NCBI RefSeq assembly: GCF_000237925.1
Contig: NC_031496.1
Span: forward strand, 23,009,038-23,073,037
DNA length: 64,000 nt
From: Schistosoma mansoni
Lineage: Eukaryota; Platyhelminthes; Trematoda; Strigeidida; Schistosomatidae
Direction of reading: 5' to 3'
Below, in pieces: positions 45,293-56,200 of the stretch (within the stretch, counting starts at the first letter, position 1; every line of letters begins with the position of its first letter). A program made the translations under genes and the position numbers. The notes beneath the pieces are model-generated. The model had not been told where the DNA came from, made no database searches, and saw nothing but the letters and a program-made list of their open reading frames with translations.

Positions 45293-46935
45293 GCCTGTAT
45301 CTCTTCTAGAGTTACTGCCGGTCCCAAGCCCGAGTAAAGGAGAAGGGTTGGGCATGGGGTTAACGACCCCATCCCGTAGAAAAACCAACTCGCTAAAAAA
45401 ACGCTGACCAGAAAAAATAATTCAAAGTACTGTTCACTCAGGTCTACTCCCAGTCTTCAGTAATAAGGATAGGAAGTCTATTGACCTATATTAATCCTTG
45501 CAGTTTGTTACACTGTCGAGATCCAATCTCGTTTTGAATATATAAACAGAAGGTGCTGATATTACGTGTTCTGGCAGAGAATTCCAGTAATTCACTACTC
45601 AGTGCGAGGAACGAAACTCCAGACGTAGACGATTTGATCTCGGTTTTTGGACTTTCTCCGAATATCCTCTCAAATGATCAGCCCTAGACGGGAGGAAAAG
45701 ATAGGACATGTTAGTACCAAGGTCATCGTTCAGGATACGATATGCCAATATTAGATCACTCCGTATTCGCCGGTAAGATTACGGAAATACGTTGAGGTGT
45801 CTCAGTCTGTCTTCATAAGATAGGCCAGATAGACCTTTTACCATTTTTGTCCCGCGGCGTTGGACTCGTTCCAACATATCCGCCTCATATTTGAAACAAA
45901 GACTCGCTGCTTGAATCCCATATTGCAAATGTGGCCGCACGAAAGTTGGGCATAATAATCTAAACATTACCTCATCCAGATACCGGAAAGATCTACGAAT
46001 AGACCATAATACCTTATAGCCCTTTGCAGCAGCAGCAGCCTTACAGTGGCTGGATGTTTTGAGATCATTGTTTAGTATGACTCCTAAATCTTCACAGTCT
46101 CTTCCTTTGAGTAACACAAATTCATATATTGTATAGTAATTATTTAGTTGCATCACCACACTCTTGTTAGGATTCACTTCCAGTGACCACCCGTTCATCC
46201 ATGCCGCCAATCAGTAGAGATCATCCTGTAATACTATTCTATCTGACATGATGTATATGGGTCTCCAAATTTTTATGTCATCGGCGAAGAGTAGGACGGA
46301 TGACCTAGCTACAGTTGGTAATTCATTTCCATAAAGTAAAAAGAGAAGGGGACTGAGGATTGTACCTTGGGGAACTCCACTTTTTACAGGTCCCTACGAT
46401 AAGAGAGCTCCATGTATTCTTACCCTTTGGAAAAAAGATATTGTCCTTCCACATAGTTTATAACAGCCATCCGAACAATTTTTTCCATCAGCTTTACAAC
46501 TGCACTAGTTAAGCTAACGGGTCGATAGTTACTAACTAAATCTCTACTCCCAGCCTTATACACCGGACTAATCATCGCGTCTTTCCAGTCTCCGGGCAAT
46601 CCGGACTGCCACAGGGACATATCAAACAGTATCGCTTCAGCTTTTTCGATACAATATCCTGCTAATATTAGTGGATTTTCTTGTACCAAAAGTGGTGGGA
46701 TTCCATCACTTCTCTGAGTTCGCCACTTTATATATGACAATAACCGTTTAGGACTAAATTTACAATCCCTAACCAATTATTTTTCATATAACCGTCTAGT
46801 CTTGCTAACTAACGCCTTACAAGTATTCCTAATCTTACGATAACTGGATCTGTACGGTTCTAAGCTAGTAGAGATGAACATATTCCAGTGCTTTTTCCTG
46901 CGTCTAAAACCACCACCATCCCAAATAGTCCCGAT
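45293..46935 (-). mobile_element. CR1-type LINE: reverse transcriptase and 3' end
   Basis: Minus strand. The linker SYRKIRNTCKALVSKTRRLYEK leads into RDCKFSPKRLLSYIKWRTQR, then the polymerase: SLWQSGLPGDWKDAMISPVY, then SNYRPVSLTSAVVKLMEKIV, then SGVPQGTILSPLLFLLYGNE and LLFADDIKIW with the catalytic FADD intact. Between YLFSK (about 46420) and HGALLS (about 46405) some tens of residues of the palm are missing. The C-terminal part (AAWMNGWSLEVNPNKSVVMQ, then YLDEVMFRLLCPTFVRPHLQ) runs to 45779 and beyond. The tail module 45293-45420 is shared with 28771-28880. Inactive. Confidence 0.9.
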
Positions 46936-48468
46936 ATGGCTGTCCTGAGTGATGAAAAATGGACGGCAGTACGGAGAAAAAGAAAAGAAAAAAGCGAAAA
47001 GTAATAGGCACTTAGTTGGCAAGTCATTGGTGAACTCTCATTCCGAGTCACTCAGTGCACTACCACACTCTGATGGTAAGGCCGAACACCACCCTAGCGT
47101 GACTGAGATGAACTTAATCTCATCAAATATTATTGTGAGTAATTTGCTGGAGTCGAAAGATCCAAATCCCCAAATTAGACACGCCCATGATTTGGAGAGG
47201 CTCGGAGAATATATCCGTAGCATATTACCAGATAACTCCAAAGGTGTTCAGGTCGAAAAATTGGTTAGAATAGGTAAAAGGGCTGATGGTAGTGTTCAAC
47301 CCCGACCATCCAGACTCCTTAAGGCAATCCCAGGGTCGGAGAAACAACGTGACCTTCTGTTAAGTAGCGCTCGTAGTCACGACAATTCTGACATTCGAGT
47401 AAGACAAGATATGTCTCTTGAAGATAGAATAAAAGGGAAGACAGCACTAGCTGAACTGGAAACCCTTCGACAAAACGGTGAGAATAATCTCCAATTGGCC
47501 GGTTTTTGAATTGTCATGTCTTGGAAGCGAATGCTACAAAGGTCTGTGTGGATAGATCGTTCTCCCTAGGAGTTTTATATTCCAACGCTCGTAGTCTAAT
47601 ACATAAGTTCTATGAACTAGGAGCATTAGTGGACAAATTAAGGTCACTCATTGTAGCTGTGATGGAAACTTAGTTAGTCCATGACTTCGATATTACCCCA
47701 GAATTATCCGGATACCACTGCTTAAGAAGTGATCGACATAGATGTAGGAAACGGAGTGGCGTCCTTTCATACATAGACAATTATACAAATATCCGATCCT
47801 CCGTTCGCGAATTCCATGATAGTGGAGCTTGTGAAGTCATTAGCTGTGAGCTCACTATCGGATTTCGAACATTTGTACTCGGTGTCATCTATCGCAGCCC
47901 GATTCACTTAGCTGATGACTTTATTTTAGAGCACTTTCGGCTATGGAGTGCAAATAACAAATGCTTGGTATTGGGAGACTACAATGCACCTGACATTAGC
48001 TGGACTGAGATGACCACGAAAAGATCTATAAACTCCTTTGATAGTAGGATCCTGGTAACAATAATGGAGCATGAATTAGTACAACATATATCCAAACCTA
48101 CACGTTTTGGCGTAAACCGAGATTCTCTGTTGTACTTGGTAATCACTCATAAGACTGAGGATATTGTCAACCTAAACACTCTTCCCTCGTTAATGGAAAG
48201 CGATCACGCTGTATTATCATCCACGTTTAGAGCTAGTGACATGATATACGATCAGATTAAGCCTCGCCCAAACATATGGAGAGCTAACATAACAGACATT
48301 CATGAGTTTGATGCTAAGACAGATTGGTCAGTAGATACTAGCTAATCAGTTGAAGAAGCATGGTCCATATTTAAAGTCAAGCTTAGTTCAGTCACGTCCT
48401 CGTTCATACCATACTTGGTACCACGTAGACCTAATAATAGTCCACCATGGATAAATAAACAAGTCCAC
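46936..48468 (+). mobile_element. CR1-type LINE: inverted ORF1-C and endonuclease block
   Basis: Plus strand, opposite to both flanking parts of the same element. 46949-47509 encodes the ORF1 C-terminal part (RHAHDLERLGEYIRSILPDN, then KLVRIGKRADGSVQPRPSRL, then SEKQRDLLLSSARSHDNSDI). 47550-48345 encodes the apurinic-type endonuclease (YSNARSLIHKFYELGALVDK, then LGDYNAPDISW, then ESDHAVLSSTF, the catalytic D and SDH). The block ends with the endonuclease-RT linker NNSPPWINK at about 48460. A stop lies in the endonuclease near 47672, so it is dead. Confidence 0.9.
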
Positions 48469-48860
48469 TGAAGATGCATGACTACTCATGTCAATATCTA
48501 GTGGTGATTCACTCCCCGTTAGTTGTAACGGAAATTTCACTTTTCTATCAACCACAGTAGTTTGTTTAACGCGTCTTGTAACAGCACGTACAAAACTGAC
48601 GCAGTCTTCAGTGTCAGTACTTATGTTACCAGCGCAACCACTATCGTTCTTTTTACAGGCTGAAGCTAATAGGCTCACAGCCTCGTGGATTAGTATCGTC
48701 CTATTTGTACAGCAGAATATGCAAAGCCAATGCGAGTTAGGCTCAGAGCATCTTTTGTATGCAGCGGGACCAAGGCGGGTACACATTTTGTGGAACCACT
48801 TTTTACATTCATCACACTGCATCCCTTCATCCACGTTATGAGTTGTCATTTCCATCTCTA
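48469..48860 (-). mobile_element. CR1-type LINE: ORF1 PHD-like zinc finger part
   Basis: Minus strand. It encodes a PHD-like finger (GMQCDECKKWFHKMCTRLGP, then HWLCIFC) followed by a linker rich in S/T. This is typical of the ORF1 of CR1 elements. Together with 45293-46935 it shows that the element originally ran on the minus strand with the middle block inverted. Confidence 0.85.
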
Positions 48861-49185
48861 CTGTATATTGTCATTCAGATTGTGTGGATATAACCGATTT
48901 AAAAATGTCGTACAAATTCATCTTGAGAAATATTGTGGTCACATCGAGTGAAAGGATTGGGTTTATAAAGGAATGCTAAACGAATTTCAGTACGAGGTAT
49001 ACAGAACTAGCTTTCGGCGACGTTACACGTCATCTGAACGTACTCAAAAGGAAACTTAGTTCACCTTAGTTCGGTAATGTATGACAATATGTAGGGGCAT
49101 TAGCGTCTACTGGTTAACCTAATGATGATTGTTGATGGGAACTGTGAGGCATACCAGCCTTACCTAGCAACCAATGTGTTGTAGC
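48861..49185. other. intergenic DNA between CR1 element and foldback element
   Basis: Nothing recognisable. Confidence 0.4.
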
Positions 49186-49189
49186 GATA

Positions 49190-49900
49190 GACAAATCCCC
49201 GAAATCAATAGCTCCGTCAGTGTTCGACATTGGATGCTGACCACACTAGTTTTAATGGACTCATTTATCTGAAGGCGCTCGGCCATGTATCTGCACCAGA
49301 TCACGTTTCAGAACGGCGTGCGAAACATCTCCTACGATATTTAGCTTGATTAGGTCAGTCACCTCTCGATATACTGATAAACAATCAAATATATCTTCCA
49401 ACCTACTCGCTTCTGACTTTTGATTTCACTGGGTGGGCGCAATCCAATTATAGAACCTGATACTGGTCAAGTTTTGTCAAGCTACAATACCTGTAGTATC
49501 TTCAGTGTAATCTGGCTTATCCTTTCGTGGAAGAAAGTAAAGCCATTTTTTGGGTGATAGACGATCACTGGCAGAGTAATGCGAAATAAATATTGAAGAT
49601 GCCACAGGTTTTGTAGTTTGACAACACTACCAGTAACACCTATTATGAATCGTACTCACCAAGAGAAATTAAAAGACAGAAGCGAGGAGGTTCGAAGATA
49701 TATTTGATAGCTTATCAATATATCGAGAAGTGACCGATCTAATCTGGCTAATGATCCCAGGGAATGATGAGCGTCTCCACTCGTGATCTTTTGCGGATGC
49801 ATGACCGAGCGCCTTCAGCTAGATGAGTCAGTTAAAACTAATGTGGTCAGCATCCAATGTTCAACACTTACAGAGCTATTGACATTGGGGATTTATTTAC
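49190..49900. repeat. foldback element (family F), about 710 bp
   Basis: Arms 49190-49430 and 49660-49900 are reverse complements over about 230 bases (for example ACATTGGATGCTGACCACA against its complement, and CTGAAGGCGCTCGG against CCGAGCGCCTTCAG). The roughly 220-base centre, 49435-49655, has no open frame of note. A fragment of the arm lies at 6865-6932. It is non-coding, so any movement would need another element's enzymes. Confidence 0.85.
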
Positions 49901-50194
49901 CGCTTCAATGTCCTATCATTACTACTTAAGACTGAAGTGATAATATCAACTGATCGAAAATGTTGCAAATAGGAAAAAAACAGGAGATTAACATGGCGAA
50001 ATTCACATTCATTATGACTGGTAATTATAATGCCAGTAGATGAATTAAGCAATCTATTTGTCAGAGGTAGATGACCGACATTGTCAAAAAAGAACAAAAC
50101 TGGGCAAAATTAAGTCTCGACAAGAAAATATGGAGTTGCTCTCTCTCACATCCTGAAATGGTGTCTAGCACTCTATCAAGTTCCACATTTTCGA

Positions 50195-50207
50195 CTTATT
50201 GTTTTAG
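50195..50207 (+). promoter_or_regulatory. splice-acceptor-like site before TELO2
   Basis: TTATTGTTTTAG ends at 50207, 48 bases before the start codon. It could accept a leader exon or, as in many schistosome genes, a trans-spliced leader. A short upstream ATG (50231) opens a nine-codon frame that stops at the TELO2 start. Confidence 0.4.
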
Positions 50208-50255
50208 TATTGGATACTGAATAAGGCGAATGGATGAAGGCTTCGCTACACAGGG

Positions 50256-53200
50256 ATGATAGATTTGGTGAACGATTTTCTTACTAATACAGATAAGGAG
50301 GATATTATTAAATGCATCAAAGGCTTAGTACACTACCCCCTAAAACAGGACAGATTGGGCTTCAGGGTTACTAGAGAAGATGAAAAGCTGCTCTATGACA
50401 AATACTTCCATCAAATAATGGGCCACGCTTTCAAGACTGTCAACGACTCACCAACGACTGAAATGTTATCATTGTGTGGGTATTTGACGGAGTTTTCGAA
50501 AAGCGATATTTGGCTTGAATGCGCCTGCAACATGTTGTCGCACAATGTTGTACCTACAGCAGCCCATTTACTTTTAGTTGAATTAGAAAAGTTTTTCTCA
50601 GAGTTAAACAGAGTACCAGATTTTATTTCTGCTTGCATTGATGAAATTGCCGCAGATAGCCCACAATTCTTTCTGGAGTCACGTGCCAGGTTATTGGCTA
50701 ACGTGCCTCACTATGTTGCTAACGTCAAACGTGAGAATCCCTCCTACTTCACTGATAAGAGTCATTTTGTCAAGAATATTTTGTCGGCCTTCAAACTTGT
50801 TTCCGATATATCGCAGAATACTTATCGGCTTTTAGGACTAATTGTTAGTCATCTATGTTTGGCTGGGTATTCGAAATATGTATCAGATTTTATTGTTGAA
50901 CAGATACAACATTATCCCACGGACATTTGGTCTAAATTACTTCTGCACACCAGCGCAAAAAGTATGGAAATATGTTTGGCTTCACTCGCTAAGGAATGTC
51001 CAACTCCACAAAAATATTATGCGTTGTTATCAGGATTTTTTGAAACGTCATCTCCTATTTTTGACTCGTATATGAGGTTATGTCGTCGTCTGTTCTACAT
51101 CCGCCAGTTTAAGACTGGAAATACCGTCAGAAACGTTTTCAACTCGTTTTTCATGGCTGTGTCAAAGTGTGAAACGCTTGAAAAATCAACCAATTTAGCT
51201 ACCCGAGTTGATGAAGATTTGGGACTACCTGCTCTTCGCGTATGGTCAGACATAAACTCTATACAAACGGCTTCCTTAGAGAGACGCATTTATTTGTCGC
51301 AAATATTGATTTCATGGATTATTGATTTTCGAAACCCGGTGCGTGCTAATTTATCCATCAACTTATCCTATGACCATTTATTACCTGATGTTCTGAACGG
51401 AATCAGTAACCACCTTGGAAGTCCACGAATTGAAATTCGTACTCTTGGTATGGTTATAGGTGAGTGGATTGTGAAATTTTTCAACTGGAGTCCTGGTGAT
51501 GAGAATCAGAAGTTGAAATTTGAGTATGAAGAACTAAATTTTCTTACCCATATTCGACCGTATTTTGTTCCTCTGGATGAGGCTGTCGATGTTGAGTCTG
51601 GTGATCATAATTCAGTTCCAGTGCATACACTATCAAATATAGAGTCTTCCAAAATCGCCCTTAATTCACTTGAATGTAGTAAGTTTTTATTTTCAATAAC
51701 CGTTTTTGGCATAATCTCACTTGATTGGCTGCCGATTTCGATAATATTCTAATTAAGGAATAACACACCTGTGTAGTGAGTGATAATAGTTACTGATACT
51801 GACAGTCCATCCAAGTTGCGTGCAACTAGACTCATTACGTCCTACCATGACAGGAAACTTGGCTATTGATTTTTCAAACCAAAAGCTGTAGATATAATGT
51901 TAATTTAGATATTAGCTCTAAGGAAAATACCGTATTTATGTTCTAGGAAGGACCGGACATTATTTCACTCTAATTTTGATACTTTGTAACAACAAAATCC
52001 TTTTCAGCGGAGTGGAACTTAGTGAAATATAGCCTTTTTAGTCCAGGACCAAGACGGGTAAAGAAAGTTATTTTTAATGGTAAAAAGTCACGCAGAAATT
52101 ATGTGACAGTTATTATCGTTTTCACTCAAACTTTAGAAGTACCCCAAATAGATGTCTCTTGAATATTTTTACTGGGTAGTTTATAGAGAAATCTCCCACT
52201 GTGTAGATATATGAGAAGTAACCAGTACCCAGCAGCTTATGAATATTACCCTGTTGTTTTGATATCACTTCCATCTTCCCGATTGTCGTCTGTAGTAACT
52301 AACCTTTACTACTTACCATTCTCAATATTTAGCTCTGGGTGTTTGGAGTCTGTGGTAAATAGGAGCGTTGACTCCAACTTTCTGATGAAACTTCCAATTA
52401 TCTACCACTTTGTTAGATCGAAAGAAATATTTAATTTGCTCACATTAGCATCATAAGATGCGAATTTGCATTTCTTTTACAAGTAAAGGGTCGTCCAGAA
52501 GTCATTTCCAGCTCCACTTACTGAGTGTGTTGAGTCAAGTAGTTTTATGTAAAGTCCTCCTTAGTCAAAGATTTAGGATAAGGTTTCAACAAGTACGGCG
52601 CTAACACGAAAATTACTCACAAAAAGGTCGTGTGTGACCGACATTAAACAGTTGTTCCTTGGGCACTGCGGTCACGCTCTCAGATCACTGAGACCACTTC
52701 TAATCCGATTTGCTTTTCAGGTACCTTCAGAAGAACCCTTTCCACGGTGTGAGCAACTGCGAAGTAATAACCGCCCTCATGCCTCAAGATCACTGTATCC
52801 ATAATCAATCTCCCTCTTCAATTCCTATTATTTCTCCTGCATCGATTTTCAACACTAAACTTGCTCCTCAAGTGTCACCATAGCCAACGATTCTAGTGCG
52901 CAAAGTACTGTCCCAAGTCTACTGAAACCTCGCTCCGAACTACATATTGGAGGCTTCAACGTACACATCCTATGTCAAATCGACCAGCAGACCTCCTTGG
53001 CTAAAACCCTAGAACCTTGTACCATTGATGTATGCTGTCTCCGAAACACGCATACAGGATCCTAGTGTGGCCATTCGCTTGACCTCACCTCGCCAAAATG
53101 GAGAGCCGACGAGATACACCCTCCGTGTATCTGGCGACCCTATGACTAGTTCTCGTGGACTTGCGGGTGTAGGTATAGCACTTAGTACGAGAGCAGAACA

Positions 53201-56200
53201 AGCACTATTAGATTGGATCCCCGTTAACAGTCGCCTATGTGGTGTCTGACTAAATGGCTCCGTAAGAACGCGGAAGAATAGGGACACACGTCGTTGCCTT
53301 TCCGTCGTTTTTGCCTACGCTCGCGCTGACTGCAGCCCGGATGAAGTGAAGGACGACTTTTACAGAAAGCTCTGTAAACTTCTTCAAAAAACTAAGCGAT
53401 CAGACATAGCACTCGTAGTGGATGACTTTAATGCCCAATTAGGCAGCTTAAATCAAACAGAGAGAAATTTAGGTGTGTTTTAGTATTCCGGCTCAACGAA
53501 CCGATAATGGTGATCTTCTGTTGCAATCGTTTATTTTTAGCAAGCACTAATTTTAAGCATAAGGAGAGACATCGTCTAACATGGCGACCACCTGCACCAA
53601 ACCAACGATAGACTGAAATAGACCATATTGCCACCAGTCATCATTGGAGGGGCTCGATAGAAGATTGTCTCTCGTACTGGACGCATAAAAACCACAATAA
53701 TAAGATCCATTAGGATTGAACTGGGGGATGAGAAAGCCAAAAGTAAGTTCTAGGAACAACTGAGTTGACATCTAGGCAGTTGTGTAAACGAGACCGACCC
53801 AGATGCTGCTTGGAAAGATATACGAACAGCTGTGAAAACAGCAGTAACATCTGTTAGTAATTTAGACCAAAGGGTTCCAAAGAACCAATGGATTTTCTCT
53901 AAGTCTATTTCACTGATGGATTCTCGTAAACTCATCCTATCAGGCTCTGAACACGATGAAGAGCGAAGCAATTCAGATCTAGGTTAACCAAAAGTCTACG
54001 GAACGATCGTGAGCAGTGATGGGCAACGAAAGCAAAAGAAATGGAAAAGGCAGCGGCTGTAGGCAACACCAGGCAACTCTTCAGACTAATAAAATAAACC
54101 GAAATTAGGAAGTCGATTGTAAGCGAGACAATCTCGGAAGAAGACGACACTCTTATCTGCTGTCAGCTCAGACGTTTAGGACGATGGGCGGAACACTTTA
54201 GAGAATGGTTTAGCTGGCCTTCAGCTACTCTACAGTTACCCACCATTCCTAAAGAGTCTGAATGGAACATTGAAGTAGGTCTCCCGACTCTAGTTGAAGT
54301 TCAAAAGGCTATAGCTAATTTGAAATAAGGAAGAGCATCTGGTCCAAATGGGTTGGCTCCAGAGTTATTTAAATAAGGTGGTCCAATTTCAGCGATTAGG
54401 TTGACTAATATTTTAGCTAAAATCTGGGGGTTGGACGTAATCCCATCTGACTAGTCGCAATCACTGATTGTTCCAGTATATAAGAAGGGGTCCAAATCAT
54501 CCTGTGATTAGTCTGACTAACATAGCATCTAAAATACTAGCCTCAATAATTATCGGGCGCCTAACTAAGACTCATGAACTGCAAACACGAGAAAATCAGG
54601 CTGGCTCCAGACCTGGTCGTGACTGCATCGACCACATATTTACCATTCTTCAGATCTTAGAACACAGGCATGCTTATCGGCGTCAGACAGTGATAGTTTT
54701 TCTTGACTTAAAAGCAGCATTTGACTCTGTAGACCGAGAGGTTCTATAGTGGTGTCTGTCATTGAAAGGCGTGCCTGAGAAGTACATAAACCTTGTGAAG
54801 CCTCTTTACTCGAACACTACTAGTCGAGTAAGAGGTTATGGCGAACTGTCATATGATTTTACAACCTCAAGTGGTGTCACGTAAGGCTGTTCACTACCAC
54901 CATTTTTCCTAAACATCATTATAGACCTACTGCCGGGAATAATGCTCTCATCATCTGAATTTTCGGGAATCTTTTTCTTACCAGGAGGTTCACTTATCGA
55001 CTTAGAATACACACATGACATAGTCCTGTTTGGTGAAGACGCGGATAACATGCATAGTCTTTGGGTAGTACTGAGTAACAATGCAAGGATTTTTGGCATG
55101 TGCTTCTCCCTCTGTAAATGTAAATTGTTGCTCCAGGACTGGCCTGCGTCAACACCTGAACTAAGGATAGGGGGTGGGTGAGTAGTCGGACGCGTCGACA
55201 ACTCACTTATCTTGGAAGTCTGATTAGTCCTAATGGGTTGGTGTCTGACGAAATCTCTATACGGATTCAGAAAGCTCGTTTGGCTTTCGCCAACTTACGT
55301 CATCTATGGCGAAGGCGAGATGTCCGTCTATCAATAAAAGGACGAGTATACTGAGCAACAGTCCGTTCTGTCCTACTTTACGGCTATGTAACGTAGTCAT
55401 TATTGGCAAAAGCCAAACGAGCTGCCTTCGATTCGTTGGACAGGACTGTCCTCTGGGATTTTCTATTGAAGAAGGGTGTGCCCTTGAAGGTTATCAGCAT
55501 CTTAAAGGCCCTGTATACAAACACCTCAGGCACAGTGAGGGTATACAACCACGTTACTCCATTGTTCCATTCAAGCAGTGGGGTTAGGCAGGGTTGCCCA
55601 ATCTCACCATTCCTCTTCAACTTTGCCTTCGATGACATTTTGGAAACAGCTCTGATGGACGTAAGTAATAGCGGCGTGGATCTGCTGCCTGGAGAAAGAC
55701 TTCTCGACCTTGAGTATGCGGATGATATTGTCTTACTGTGCTATAATACCCAAGACATGCAATCCGCACTTAGTCAGTTGGCAATCAGTGTCCGTAGGTA
55801 TGGTATGTGCTTTGCACCTTCAAAGTGCAAAGTACTTCTACAAGACTGGCAGGATTCTAATCCTGCACTCACCCTGGATGGTGAGCGGATTGAAGTAGTT
55901 GAGAAGTTCGTGTATCCGGGTAGCTGCATAAGTGCTGGTGGCGGCGTGAGTGATGAGATCGATGCACGTATAATGAAAGCCAGAGCGGCTTATGTCAATC
56001 TGAGCCATCTTTGGCACCTTCGTGATGTTAGCCTAGCTGTAAAAGGTCGGATCTGCAACGCGTCTGTGAGAGCAGTTTTGCTCTATGCTAGTGAAACCTG
56101 GCCTCTTCGAGTTGAGGATGTTAGTATAGCTCGAATGGTTCATCACGATAGGCAAGCCTGACCACCACGTCAAGGTAGCAGCAACCGTCAGGGTCTCCAC

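Noticed and set aside
48488-48951. Plus-strand frames of 73-117 codons
   Set aside because: Antisense of the CR1 zinc-finger ORF1 region.
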